A stretch of 41,200 nucleotides of DNA, taken from contig CAISJJ010000424.1 of assembly GCA_903885595.1 (NCBI GenBank), positions 1 through 41,200 on the forward strand. Reading direction: 5' to 3'. The stretch comes from an uncultured Bacteroidales bacterium (GTDB taxonomy: Bacteria; Bacteroidota; Bacteroidia; Bacteroidales; FEN-979). This document shows positions 32,860-41,200 of the stretch, one piece after another. The notes under the pieces were generated by a model, which was not told the origin of the DNA, searched no databases, and was given only the letters and a program-made list of their open reading frames with translations. Position 1 is the first letter of the stretch; every line of letters starts with the position of its first letter. Made by a program: the position numbers and the translations under genes.

Positions 32860-34890
32860 TCAGTTTCCGATATTTTCTTCATAGGGCGCTGAAACATTGA
32901 AATCAATATATTGCACATTAAGATTTGACCCGAAGGTAAACTGCAATTGCCTGAAATTCTCTACTGTTGTCGGGTAATAATAGCCGGAAATGAGAAAAGC
33001 AGGAAAAATCAGGTTATTGTTTTTAATGATTAAGCTCAGACCAATGCTGCTGAACAGCGGCGCTTTAAATAAAGAGACCTTTTTTTTCGCGACCAACCCA
33101 CATTGCAGTTCAGTCATGATGGCGAAATGGAATCCATAAAAATACCAAGGTGTAAAACACACCGAAGTGAGCCTGCCTGAGATAATATTTACCCCTGAAA
33201 AGTAATCTGAATTGCCGACTTTGTTTATATCGAAATTGCGGTTTGCATCATAAAAGTCGCGGTTGTTTGACCTCAGGTTGAAAGCATATCTGTAATCAGC
33301 TGAGCAAAAGGTTCTGAATTTGTAACGCTTGTCGCGAGTCTTCAGAAGCGGTGTGAAATATTGCATGTTAAGTTTTAAAACAGCATCTTCGAAAGAATCA
33401 TGGTTGAAGAAACCTCCAAACTTCACGTAGCCAGAAATATATCCGAATTTGTTGAAAAAATTCCCGGCCGAAAGATGAATTCCCGAATATACCCGTGTAT
33501 AAAAATCACATTGGTCGGCCCCAACTGTTACCTGGAACAAATGTCCATAGGGAAGATTCTCTGTTTTCCCAAAATCCAGGACATAATCCGTCAGGTAATA
33601 ATTGTTTCTTGAAATGGAAAAGGATGTCAGCACCTGGAGTTCGTTGTAATAACTCTTGTTTGAATCGATGGAGGCAAAGGGACGCGATGTGAAATCAAGG
33701 CGATACACCGCGGCCGTAATCACTGCACGTGAGGTTACCTTTTGCCGGCTCAGTAAAAATGAGCTGCCGAGCCAAAGTCCTTCATTGCTGAAATAGGTCA
33801 TGGCACCGGCGCTGTCAGCAAATTCTCTTACAGCGGTATTCCAAGCGGCATAGGCCCCCCCGGCCCATTTGGTCAGGTTGGTTAGAAACGACCGGTCAAA
33901 TCGCAACAGCAGGGTCCGGTTACCCAGGTAATCGGCATTGTAGCCCGTACTTGCGTTTATGAGCGATCCCGCAATATTGGAATAAGTATAGGATAACCCT
34001 TCAAAAATAAAAAGAGGAGCCCGGTAAAGATCCATCGACATGTTTGTTGTCAGCTGGTCTCCCAGCCCCAGGAAATTTGCATCATAAATGCGAAACCTGA
34101 CTTTTTGCGGAGTAATTACAGGCACGTCAAACCCGATTGACCAAACATCCTTGGCTACAACTACCAGGTCGACTGAATCGCTGCCGGGACTGTCTGGAAC
34201 TACGATGATACGGGCATTGTCGATAGAGTTCATATCCCTCAGTATCCGCTCATTGTCTGCCAGTATTGCAGGGTTCAACGTGTCTCCTGTTTTAAAGAGA
34301 AGGTTTCTCCTCACCACATATTTTCGCGTATTTATATGTACCCCATTAAGCGCTTTTCCTACTCCGGTAATGGCATATCTGCCTGTATCATATAAACTGG
34401 CACCGAAGGGCGGTAAAATTTTTATCCTGATGTTGCGGATCACCCTTCCTGTATATTCCTCGAAGGGGCTTGCGCTCTTCAACACCTGGAGCGTGTCAGG
34501 CAAATCGGATTGGACAGGCACCTTAAATGCCAGATTATACAGCAACTGGGTTACTTTTTTACGTGAGAACTTTTTATATACTGTATCATAAAAAACCTGT
34601 GAATTCTGATACGAATCCCTGCCATTTGATTTTGTTAATTTTGGATGCACAAGATAGAATGTATCGCGGGGAATGAAGATAGGGGTGTTCTTAAACAGTA
34701 AATAATGCCCCTTGCGAAGGAAAACCGTATCAGGTTTGCCCTGGCCCGCATCCACGGCCGGAAAGGCAGCCGGAAAGCTGTTCCCGATTGAACTGATGAA
34801 GATAAATCCTATAAAAAGAATAGATGATAATCTGAATGAACTCAGGGTTTGGTGATCATAACAACGATTTACAAACCTATGGGCAAACAT
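32860..34890 (-). CDS. Outer-membrane surface-antigen (BamA/D15-like) protein
   Basis: This 676-residue protein has an N-terminal hydrophobic export signal (LSSILFIGFIFISSIGNSF, around residues 21-41). A single visible POTRA-like domain (VIRNIRIKILPPFGASLYD, then FKTGDTLNPAILADNERILR and VDLVVVAKDVWSIGFDV) is followed by a long beta-barrel rich in alternating aromatic strands. It has fewer POTRA domains than BamA, so it is more like the smaller D15/TamA-type transporters. Its ATG is immediately after the phosphohexomutase stop (TAAATG), so translation is coupled. The pairing with a sugar-phosphate gene suggests a role in exporting or displaying a surface polysaccharide or glycoprotein, which is inference. 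Confidence 0.82.
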   Translation of the reverse strand: MFAHRFVNRCYDHQTLSSFRLSSILFIGFIFISSIGNSFPAAFPAVDAGQGKPDTVFLRKGHYLLFKNTPIFIPRDTFYLVHPKLTKSNGRDSYQNSQVFYDTVYKKFSRKKVTQLLYNLAFKVPVQSDLPDTLQVLKSASPFEEYTGRVIRNIRIKILPPFGASLYDTGRYAITGVGKALNGVHINTRKYVVRRNLLFKTGDTLNPAILADNERILRDMNSIDNARIIVVPDSPGSDSVDLVVVAKDVWSIGFDVPVITPQKVRFRIYDANFLGLGDQLTTNMSMDLYRAPLFIFEGLSYTYSNIAGSLINASTGYNADYLGNRTLLLRFDRSFLTNLTKWAGGAYAAWNTAVREFADSAGAMTYFSNEGLWLGSSFLLSRQKVTSRAVITAAVYRLDFTSRPFASIDSNKSYYNELQVLTSFSISRNNYYLTDYVLDFGKTENLPYGHLFQVTVGADQCDFYTRVYSGIHLSAGNFFNKFGYISGYVKFGGFFNHDSFEDAVLKLNMQYFTPLLKTRDKRYKFRTFCSADYRYAFNLRSNNRDFYDANRNFDINKVGNSDYFSGVNIISGRLTSVCFTPWYFYGFHFAIMTELQCGLVAKKKVSLFKAPLFSSIGLSLIIKNNNLIFPAFLISGYYYPTTVENFRQLQFTFGSNLNVQYIDFNVSAPYEENIGN

Positions 34891-36627
34891 TTATTTCAGC
34901 TTCATTGAAGCAATAATGCAGGTTATTTTTTTATCCAGACGTTGTTCTGTTACTTCGAATTCATCCTTACTGCCAAGATGCTCCCTGACCCCGAAGTAAA
35001 ATTTAATTTTCGGTTCCGTGCCTGATGGACGTACGCTGATAATGCTGCCATCCTCAAGAATAAATTGCAGGACATTTGATTTGGGCAGGTCGATGGAGGA
35101 AGTTTTACCGGAGGCAGTCTCTTTTTCCAATCCGAGCAGGTAGTCTTTGATTTTTATTACTTTTGAATCATTGATCGTATCAGGCGGGGTGCGTCTGTAA
35201 TCCACCATCATTTGCTGGATCTCTTCGGCCCCGGTTTTTCCTTTTCTCGTTACTGAGATCAGCGACTCTTTGAAGAATCCATATTTTTGATAGATTTCAA
35301 CAAGAAGATCAAACAAGGATTTGCCCTGGTCGGCCATCCAGGCTGCCGTTTCAGCAATCATGGCACAAGCGCTCACTGCATCTTTGTCACGAACAAAATC
35401 TCCGATCAGGTAGCCATAGCTTTCCTCACCGCCAACGATGAACTTTTTATGACCTTCATTTTGCCGGATGACATCTGCAATGAATTTAAACCCGGTGAGA
35501 CATTCAAAATATTCAATTCCGAAGGAAGATGATATTTCAGAGAGCAATTTGGTTGTTACGATGGTAGACACGATGAATTCATTGCCGGTCAATTTATCCA
35601 GGCCTTTCCACCTGTTCAGGATGTAGTAAAAAAGCAGGGCAGCCGTTTGATTACCGTTGAGCAGGATCATTTCGTTTTTATGATTTCTTACGGCAATGCC
35701 AACCCGGTCGGCATCGGGATCCGTGGCCATCACCAGGTCGGCATGAAGCTCCTCGGCGAGTTTGATGGCCATATCGAGCGCATCATGTTCTTCGGGATTC
35801 GGGGAATGAACGGTAGGGAAGTTACCGTCGGCAACAGCCTGCTCCCTGACCATGTGAATATTTTCGAATCCGTACCTGGAAAGAATTTCGGGCACCAGCT
35901 CCCGCCCGCAGCCATGCAGCGGAGTGTAAACAATCTTCAGGTTTTTTTGCCGCCTGATGCAATCGGGCGACAGTGAAAGCGCCGAGACCAGATCAAGATA
36001 CATCCGGTCAATTTCCGCTCCGATACTGATGATATTTTCGGGCACGGCATTCCACTTTACATCATCGATGGAGGTTATCTTCTGCACCTCTTTAATTACA
36101 TTTTCATCATGGGGCGCGATCATCTGAGCGCCATCGTCCCAGTAGGCTTTATATCCGTTGTATTCCCTCGGGTTGTGTGAAGCAGTGACCATGACGCCGC
36201 TCTGGCATCCCAGGTGCCTGATGGCAAAGGATAATTCTGGAGTAGGGCGAAGATCATCGAACAAAAAGACCTTGAACCCATTGGCTGAAAAAACTTCAGA
36301 AACGACGCGTGCGAAATATTTGCTGTTGTTCCTGCTGTCGTACGACATCGCAATTTTAATGGGATCCAATGCCGGGAACATCATAATCAGGTAATTTGCC
36401 AGTCCCTGGGTTGCCATGCCAACCGTATATTTATTCATGCGGTTAGTACCTACACCCATAACTCCCCGGAGGCCTCCGGTGCCAAATTCAAGATCGCGGT
36501 AAAACGAATCGAATAGTTCCAATGGATTTGTTTCCATCAGTTTCTTTATGGTTATCTTTGTTTCATCGTCAAAACTACCGTCGAGCCAAATCTTTGCCCT
36601 TTCTAAAACTGGTTTTTCTATTTCCAT
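34891..36627 (-). CDS. Phosphoglucomutase/phosphomannomutase
   Basis: This alpha-D-phosphohexomutase converts hexose-6-phosphate and hexose-1-phosphate. It is the longer (about 578-residue) PgcA/ManB-like form. It opens EIEKPVLERAKIWLDG; ATG 36627 is preferred to a TTG at 36651. The active loop is SGVMVTASHNPREYNGYK, the metal loop ATDPDADRVGIAV, the sugar-binding loop VGGEESYGYLIGD, and the phosphate site RPSGTEPKIKFYFGV. Since ugd needs UDP-glucose, which derives from glucose-1-phosphate, it fits as the entry step of the nucleotide-sugar cluster. It lies downstream of the RmlD-like gene and uses the heptamer array as its leader. Confidence 0.92.
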   Translation of the reverse strand: MEIEKPVLERAKIWLDGSFDDETKITIKKLMETNPLELFDSFYRDLEFGTGGLRGVMGVGTNRMNKYTVGMATQGLANYLIMMFPALDPIKIAMSYDSRNNSKYFARVVSEVFSANGFKVFLFDDLRPTPELSFAIRHLGCQSGVMVTASHNPREYNGYKAYWDDGAQMIAPHDENVIKEVQKITSIDDVKWNAVPENIISIGAEIDRMYLDLVSALSLSPDCIRRQKNLKIVYTPLHGCGRELVPEILSRYGFENIHMVREQAVADGNFPTVHSPNPEEHDALDMAIKLAEELHADLVMATDPDADRVGIAVRNHKNEMILLNGNQTAALLFYYILNRWKGLDKLTGNEFIVSTIVTTKLLSEISSSFGIEYFECLTGFKFIADVIRQNEGHKKFIVGGEESYGYLIGDFVRDKDAVSACAMIAETAAWMADQGKSLFDLLVEIYQKYGFFKESLISVTRKGKTGAEEIQQMMVDYRRTPPDTINDSKVIKIKDYLLGLEKETASGKTSSIDLPKSNVLQFILEDGSIISVRPSGTEPKIKFYFGVREHLGSKDEFEVTEQRLDKKITCIIASMKLK

Positions 36628-36664
36628 AATTAATTGATCTGTTTTATTCAAAAATCATATTTAG

Positions 36665-36734
36665 ATTTGTCACTTGTCATTTGTCACTTGTCATTCGTCA
36701 CGCGTCACGCGTCACGCGTCACTCATTATTTGTC
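36665..36734. repeat. Phased heptamer array (ATTTGTC/ACTTGTC/ACGCGTC), ten units
   Basis: Units are ATTTGTC, ACTTGTC, ATTTGTC, ACTTGTC, ATTCGTC, ACGCGTC x3, ACTCATT, ATTTGTC, followed by a decayed ACTTTCC. The stop of the RmlD-like gene (36726-36728) and its last codons lie within it. The TGAC/GTCA content relates it to the array at 13313-13410. Confidence 0.92.
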
Positions 36735-37595
36735 ACTTTCCAACATCCTCGCAATGCACTCCTTCAGACTGTCCCTCCAATACGGTATTTCAAGTTTAAA
36801 CCGTTGTTTGATTTTTGATTTATTGAAAACGCTGTAGAAAGGCCGTACAGCCGGTAACGGATACGCTCTTGTTTCAATCGGGTTAATCTGGCAATCAATG
36901 TTGCAGAATTCAACAATGGCTTTGGCGAAATCGTACCAGCTGGCGACTCCTTCATTGGAGAAATGAAAAATTTCGACACCCTGAACAAATGCTTTATTTT
37001 CAAGTATATCAAGGATGACCCTGGCAAGATCACGGGCATAGGTCGGGGTGCCAACCTGGTCGAAAACAACATTCAGTTGTTCTCGTTCCCTGCCATATTT
37101 CATGATTGTTTTCACAAAGTTATGGCCAAATTCAGAATACAGCCATGAAGTACGGATGATCAATGCTTTATTTGCATATGAACTTACGTGCTGTTCGCCG
37201 GAATGCTTGCTTTTTGCATACATTGAAACCGGGTTGGTGGGATCTTCCTCGATGTAGGGTCTGAAACCCGATCCATCGAAAACATAATCGGTTGAGATAT
37301 GAACAAGCAGCGCATCATGTTTTGCAGCTGCCCTGGCAAGGATTCCAACTGCATTTGAATTAATCAGAAAGGCAATCTTTTCTTCCTGTTCTGCCTTGTC
37401 AACAGCAGTGTATGCGGCGCAGTTGATGATGGCGGCAGGTTTAAATCCGGAAACGATATTATCGACAGCCTCTTCATTGGTGATATCCAGTTCAGCCAGG
37501 TCGGTAAAAAGGAATTCAAATGAGGGATAGGTCGACTGAAGCAACCTGATTTCATTTCCAAGCTGGCCGTTGGAGCCGGTGACTAAAATTTGCAT
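36726..37595 (-). CDS. RmlD-like dTDP-4-dehydrorhamnose reductase family protein
   Basis: This extended-SDR protein is of the RmlD family and reduces 4-keto-6-deoxy nucleotide sugars with NAD(P)H. ATG 37595 gives 289 residues, opening QILVTGSNGQLGNEI. The frame from 37646 adds 17 residues without family match. Motifs: NCAAYTAVDKAEQEE, HISTDYVFDG, catalytic YAKSKHSGE, RTSWLYSEFGHNF, and RPFYSVFNKSKIK near the end. The partner genes rmlA, rmlB and rmlC are not in the window, and it is placed with uxs and ugd, so the substrate may not be dTDP-4-keto-rhamnose. The final codons come from heptamer units. Confidence 0.88.
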   Translation of the reverse strand: MQILVTGSNGQLGNEIRLLQSTYPSFEFLFTDLAELDITNEEAVDNIVSGFKPAAIINCAAYTAVDKAEQEEKIAFLINSNAVGILARAAAKHDALLVHISTDYVFDGSGFRPYIEEDPTNPVSMYAKSKHSGEQHVSSYANKALIIRTSWLYSEFGHNFVKTIMKYGREREQLNVVFDQVGTPTYARDLARVILDILENKAFVQGVEIFHFSNEGVASWYDFAKAIVEFCNIDCQINPIETRAYPLPAVRPFYSVFNKSKIKQRFKLEIPYWRDSLKECIARMLESDK

Positions 37596-37700
37596 TTGCA
37601 GCTCTTTATGTTGTACAATATGTCGGATGGAATGCCATGTTATCATTCTTTGTTTGCCTGAATGTGGTCAGGAGGGAATTGCATGTGGGTGCAAAAGCTA

Positions 37701-38639
37701 TCAGATAACAGACTTGAAATAGTTTATTGTGTTCATCAGGCCTTCTTCAAGCATGATCTTCGGTTCCCACCCCAGCTCCTTCCTGGCAAGTGTAATGTTG
37801 GGCTGACGTTGTGACGGGTCGTCAGACGGGAGTGGCATATAGACGATCTTAGATTTTGTGCCTGTAAGCCGGATCACTTTTTCGGCGAGTTCCAGCATTG
37901 TAAACTCATTCGGATTTCCAATATTAACAGGCCCTGTAAAATCTTCGCGGGAATTCATCAGGCGGATCATTCCCTCAAGCAGGTCGTCAACATAACAGAA
38001 ACTTCTCGATTGGGAACCATCGCCATAAATGGTAATATCTTCGTTCTTCAATGCCTGAACGATAAAATTTGAAACGACACGACCGTCGCTGGGATGCATG
38101 CGGGGCCCATAGGTATTGAAAATCCGCATAATTTTGATGCGGACCTTATTTTGCTGATGATAATTGATAAATAACGTTTCAGCGATCCGCTTTCCTTCAT
38201 CATAGCACGACCTGATTCCGATCGGGTTAACATGGCCCCAGTAGGATTCGACTTGCGGGTGAACCTCCGGATCTCCGTAAACTTCGCTGGTTGATGCCTG
38301 CAGAATGCGCGCTTTTGTACGCTTAGCCAGTCCTAACATATTGATGGCCCCCAATACCGATGTTTTAACTGTTTTGATCGCATTATATTGATAATGAATA
38401 GGGGAGGCAGGGCAAGCCAGGTTGTATATCTGGTCAACTTCGATAAAGAACGGCATGGTCACATCGTGACGGATCAATTCGAAGTAAGGGTTTCCGAGCA
38501 GGTGAACAACATTTTGTTTCTGACCTGTAAAATAATTATCAAGGCAAACTACTTCGTTCCCTTCGTTCAGTAACCGCTCACAAAGATGTGATCCAAGGAA
38601 TCCCGCACCTCCTGTAACTAAAATTTTTTTCCTTATCAT
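37701..38639 (-). CDS. UDP-glucuronate decarboxylase (UDP-xylose synthase)
   Basis: This extended SDR converts UDP-glucuronate to UDP-xylose with internally recycled NAD+. It is 312 residues long. The Rossmann motif is [10 protein letters not shown] (residues 10-19), the catalytic Tyr146-x3-Lys150 is in [13 protein letters not shown], and the UXS-specific text [19 protein letters not shown], with [12 protein letters not shown] and [20 protein letters not shown], separates it from epimerases. It acts on the product of the ugd gene just upstream, giving a two-step route UDP-glucose to UDP-xylose. A hairpin stands between the two genes. Confidence 0.93.
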   Translation of the reverse strand: MIRKKILVTGGAGFLGSHLCERLLNEGNEVVCLDNYFTGQKQNVVHLLGNPYFELIRHDVTMPFFIEVDQIYNLACPASPIHYQYNAIKTVKTSVLGAINMLGLAKRTKARILQASTSEVYGDPEVHPQVESYWGHVNPIGIRSCYDEGKRIAETLFINYHQQNKVRIKIMRIFNTYGPRMHPSDGRVVSNFIVQALKNEDITIYGDGSQSRSFCYVDDLLEGMIRLMNSREDFTGPVNIGNPNEFTMLELAEKVIRLTGTKSKIVYMPLPSDDPSQRQPNITLARKELGWEPKIMLEEGLMNTINYFKSVI

Positions 38640-38667
38640 GGTTTTGTGATTTGATGAGCATGATTTA

Positions 38668-38708
38668 AAGGGGGTGTCTCAAATTTCAAAAATCTGAGAC
38701 AGCCTCTT
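38668..38708. terminator. Hairpin between ugd and uxs
   Basis: Left arm AAGGGGGTGTCTCA (38668-38681) and right arm 38695-38708 pair at 12 of 14 positions, plus one G-U pair, over a 13-base AT-rich loop. A modest T-run follows on the minus strand (CCCTTTAAAT). It may reduce read-through from ugd to uxs or be a processing/attenuation hairpin. Confidence 0.6.
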
Positions 38709-38726
38709 CAGTAACAGACAAATATA

Positions 38727-40052
38727 TTAATTAGAAGTATCGACGCCAATGCAATAGTAGGAGAATCCTTTGCGCTTCATCTCAGCAATTTCATATATGT
38801 TTCGTCCATCAAACACAACAGGATCTTTCAGAAGTTTACGGATGATGTTAAAATTCGGGAATTTGAACTCAGGCCATTCGGTGACGAGCATAAGGCAGTC
38901 TGCATCAATAAGGGTGTCGTACTGATCGGGGGCATAATAAATTGTATTGCCAAGAATACGCTCAGCTTCATGCATAGCAACCGGATCATAGGCTTTCACT
39001 TTAACGCCGGCCTCCAGCAGTCTTTTGATGATGACCAGTGAAGGAGCTTCCCGCATGTCATCAGTCTGGGGTTTGAACGATAATCCCCAGATTGCAACAG
39101 TTTTCCCTTCCAGCTTTCCATCGTAATGTTTCATCATCTTATTGAACAGAACGGATTTCTGATCATCGTTAACCGCTTCAACCGCTTTTAAAACACGGAG
39201 GCTGTAATTGTAATCATCGGCGGTATGAATCAGCGCCTTTACATCTTTCGGGAAACATGATCCCCCGTAACCTACTCCCGGATATATGAATTTATTGCCA
39301 ATTCTGGTATCAGAACCGATCCCTTTTCGTACCATGTTGATATCAGCGCCAACAATTTCGCAGAGATTAGCCACATCGTTCATGAAGCTGATCTTTGTGG
39401 CTAGCATGGAATTGGCGGCATATTTCGTCATTTCTGCCGAAGTAATATCCATGAAGATCACCGGGTGACCATTCAGGGTAAAGGGTTTGTACAGCGCTTT
39501 CATCAGTTCTTCGGCCCGGGGCGAATTGCATCCGACAACGATCCGGTCAGGCTTGAGGAAGTCATCAATGGCCGCCCCCTCTTTTAAAAATTCGGGGTTT
39601 GACGCAACATCGAATTCGATACTGACGCCCCGCTTATCTAATTCTTCCTGCACGGCATTGCGAACCTTTGAGGCGGTACCCACCGGAACAGTACTTTTAG
39701 TTACGATCAGCAGGTAATCTTTCATGTGCCTGCCACAATCGCGTGCCACGCTGATTACATACTGGAGGTCGGCGCTTCCGTCTTCATCAGGTGGCGTGCC
39801 GACAGCACTGAAAATTACTTCACAATTCTCGAGCGCTTCGGCGATGTTGGTAGTGAATTGAAGACGGTCTTTTTTCATATTCCGGTGAACCATCTCTTCC
39901 AGTCCTGGTTCATAAATCGGAATAATGCCGTTCTTTAAGTTTTCAATTTTTTTCTGGTCAATGTCAACACAGGTGACTTCGATCCCTACTTCAGCGAAAC
40001 AAGTGCCGGTAACTAACCCGACGTACCCGGATCCTACAATTGCGACTTTCAT
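38727..40052 (-). CDS. UDP-glucose 6-dehydrogenase
   Basis: This enzyme oxidises UDP-glucose to UDP-glucuronate with 2 NAD+. At 441 residues it is full length. The N-terminal NAD domain has [19 protein letters not shown]. The central domain includes [20 protein letters not shown] and [19 protein letters not shown]. The catalytic Cys266 is in [16 protein letters not shown]. The UDP-binding C-terminal domain has [20 protein letters not shown]. It supplies the uxs enzyme. It carries its own likely promoter upstream, so it heads the ugd-uxs-rmlD-pgm series. Confidence 0.96.
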   Translation of the reverse strand: MKVAIVGSGYVGLVTGTCFAEVGIEVTCVDIDQKKIENLKNGIIPIYEPGLEEMVHRNMKKDRLQFTTNIAEALENCEVIFSAVGTPPDEDGSADLQYVISVARDCGRHMKDYLLIVTKSTVPVGTASKVRNAVQEELDKRGVSIEFDVASNPEFLKEGAAIDDFLKPDRIVVGCNSPRAEELMKALYKPFTLNGHPVIFMDITSAEMTKYAANSMLATKISFMNDVANLCEIVGADINMVRKGIGSDTRIGNKFIYPGVGYGGSCFPKDVKALIHTADDYNYSLRVLKAVEAVNDDQKSVLFNKMMKHYDGKLEGKTVAIWGLSFKPQTDDMREAPSLVIIKRLLEAGVKVKAYDPVAMHEAERILGNTIYYAPDQYDTLIDADCLMLVTEWPEFKFPNFNIIRKLLKDPVVFDGRNIYEIAEMKRKGFSYYCIGVDTSN

Positions 40053-40083
40053 GTTGTGGAAGTTTTGGTTATAATATTTTTAA

Positions 40084-40091
40084 CAAATATA
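40084..40091 (-). promoter_or_regulatory. -7 element (TATATTTG) before ugd
   Basis: TATATTTG on the minus strand lies about 32 bases before the ugd ATG, with a TTG 23 bases further upstream. The remaining 226-base gap is AT-rich and holds no supported gene. Confidence 0.45.
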
Positions 40092-40278
40092 AATATAAAT
40101 TGTTCCGTTTATTTCAATATTTCTCTTTACAACCTCAATAAACCTAACAATAAGGTTGAAAAATATAACACGTTGTATTGCCCGTATCAAATTTCCCGGT
40201 TGTTATTGGTTGCCGAAGTTAATCTTTTCTTCAATTCAGTGAATGAATCCTCAAAAAAAAACACGAATCGTAAATGTG

Positions 40279-41082
40279 TCAGATATTAAGCCTGGTTTGA
40301 ATTACCTGGATGTCCTGCTGTAACTTTTTCACTGTTTCCACAAGGTGATAGTTTTCCGTAGTAGTATTCTCCGGAATTTTTGGACTTATATAGTGAACAA
40401 ACTGCCATATTTCCCTGATATCCATGGTGTTGATTTCGTATGGGGGATAAAGCGGGTTCAGCGAATGCAATACCAGTTTTCCCTCGGTTTTGATCCGGTT
40501 TTCGAGAACCTTAAAAACAATACCTTCGTCCATGGTAAGAACAATATAGGCATCCTTGTCGCGTATCGTTGTCCAGTCCTGGATGAATACCCCGGTAACC
40601 CATGCCCCGGGCGGAATCGGAAGCATCGAATCGCCATTGATCTGAAACGTCCTGTATTTTTTTTGACGTGAAAGAAAGGGCAACCGGAATGTGGGTAAAA
40701 TGCTGATATATTCAGGGTCGGCAAAACCACTGGTATATCCTGCTTTCGCTTTTTCGGAAACGAGTTCTATGTTGTCTTCGTTATCTGCATTGACAGTGGT
40801 GGCCAGCACCCTGAGATTACTGCCCTTCAGAAACACATCGAAACCCCGTTCTATCTGCCGCAACTGGCTCTCAGAGAGCTTTGCCAGATCAACCTTTATC
40901 AGGGTATCGATGGCAATGTTGAAGTAATTGGAAAATTGGATGAGCGCCTCCAACCCGGGATGAGCTACATTGTTTTCATACCCGCTCAGGGTCGACCGTT
41001 TCATATTGATGGCGACTGCCACATCGTCCTGCGTACGCCCCCGGCGCCTCCGCATGAATTTTATATTGCTGCTGAAAAACAT
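40279..41082 (-). CDS. XRE-family repressor with S24 self-cleaving domain
   Basis: This is a 267-residue DNA-binding regulator. The N-terminal XRE helix-turn-helix (IKFMRRRRGRTQDDVAVAIN, then MKRSTLSGYENNVAHPG) covers about residues 7-60. The C-terminal domain is a LexA/CI-like S24 peptidase: cleavage site Ala114-Gly115 in KAKAGYTSGF, nucleophile Ser152 in INGDSMLPIPPG, and Lys191 in GIVFKVLENR. A short helical tail (LVETVKKLQQDIQVIQTRL) ends the protein, perhaps for oligomerisation. RecA-promoted self-cleavage is possible but not proven by motifs. It lies upstream of ugd on the same strand and could regulate the sugar cluster. Confidence 0.92.
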   Translation of the reverse strand: MFFSSNIKFMRRRRGRTQDDVAVAINMKRSTLSGYENNVAHPGLEALIQFSNYFNIAIDTLIKVDLAKLSESQLRQIERGFDVFLKGSNLRVLATTVNADNEDNIELVSEKAKAGYTSGFADPEYISILPTFRLPFLSRQKKYRTFQINGDSMLPIPPGAWVTGVFIQDWTTIRDKDAYIVLTMDEGIVFKVLENRIKTEGKLVLHSLNPLYPPYEINTMDIREIWQFVHYISPKIPENTTTENYHLVETVKKLQQDIQVIQTRLNI

Positions 41083-41102
41083 GGTAAAAAGTTTTGGTGT
41101 TG

Positions 41103-41127
41103 CAAATATAGTGATTATATTGTAATC
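41103..41127 (-). promoter_or_regulatory. Promoter -7 element and inverted repeat before the S24 repressor
   Basis: TATATTTG (41110-41103, minus strand) matches the local -7 consensus 21 bases before the ATG. Just upstream GATTA-TATTG-TAATC (41113-41127) forms an inverted repeat between -7 and -33. A repressor bound there would block polymerase, so autoregulation is a natural hypothesis. Confidence 0.45.
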
Positions 41128-41159
41128 GGAAAAATGATTAGAAATATGGCAAAAAAAAT

Positions 41160-41199
41160 AGCGAGGTAGCGAGGTAGCGAGGTAGCGAAATAGCGAAAT
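41160..41199. repeat. Octamer array of the CGCTACCT family, locus 3 (reverse orientation)
   Basis: Five phased units AGCGAGGT x3 then AGCGAAAT x2 run into the right edge of the window. They are reverse complements of CGCTACCT and CGCTATTT, the same two variants as at 10917-10979 and 20780-20843. The array is upstream of the S24 repressor; its full length and the next gene lie outside the window. Confidence 0.9.
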
Positions 41200-41200
41200 A

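Overview
This window comes from a chromosome of a Bacteroidota bacterium, probably Bacteroidales-like. The supporting signs are a short (287-residue) primary sigma factor, a type IX secretion (T9SS type B) C-terminal domain, GIN/DUF2807 and DUF5063 proteins, the gene order nth-bcp-recA, and start-proximal promoters of the TAnnTTTG type. Shine-Dalgarno sequences are mostly absent; recA is the exception. GC content looks moderate and fairly even, with a visibly AT-richer hydrolase gene near 4.1-5.1 kb. I see no rRNA, tRNA, insertion sequence, prophage or CRISPR.

Layout. Positions 1-3103 (+) hold an ECF sigma gene cut by the left edge, a one-TM anti-sigma-like protein and two repetitive beta-solenoid surface proteins. 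Positions 3180-5102 (-) hold a small winged-helix regulator overlapping a membrane-protein gene, then an exported BAAT-like hydrolase. Positions 5318-10814 (-) hold ligA with a GT2 glycosyltransferase, a DegT aminotransferase and a GT-C glycosyltransferase. Positions 10982-16982 (-) hold a tandem UspA, an HD phosphohydrolase, rpe, rpoD, pnp and rpsO. Positions 17278-20005 (+) hold an SDR, an ALDH and a DUF4342 protein. Positions 19953-23070 (-) hold aroE, a ComA-like phosphosulfolactate synthase and a TPR protein. Positions 23228-26694 hold a GlmM-like mutase, a small ribbon-helix-helix-like protein, recR, a MORN-repeat protein and a clpB remnant. Positions 26953-31905 (+) hold a CoA-binding protein, a T9SS cargo protein, nth, bcp, recA and a TPR lipoprotein. 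Positions 31895-41082 (-) hold an Hpt protein, a DUF5063 protein, a BamA-like outer-membrane protein, a phosphohexomutase, an RmlD-like reductase, UDP-xylose synthesis genes (uxs, ugd) and an S24/XRE regulator.

Most genes are core metabolism and information processing. The unusual layer is between the genes. At least eight spacers between co-directional genes are filled, often from stop codon to start codon, by perfectly phased tandem arrays of 7- or 8-base units. A few unit families recur at distant sites: CGCTACCT at about 10.9, 20.8 and 41.2 kb; TTRCCARC at 13.4 and 18.1-18.3 kb; and ACRAGTG/GTCAC-type heptamers at 13.3 and 36.7 kb. Several arrays supply the stop codon and last residues of the upstream gene, and in two cases they create a false N-terminal extension of the downstream gene. 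These arrays, two copies of a 31-bp palindrome, two copies of a 25-bp motif, and a clpB remnant joining the first and last parts of the gene are the observations most worth following.
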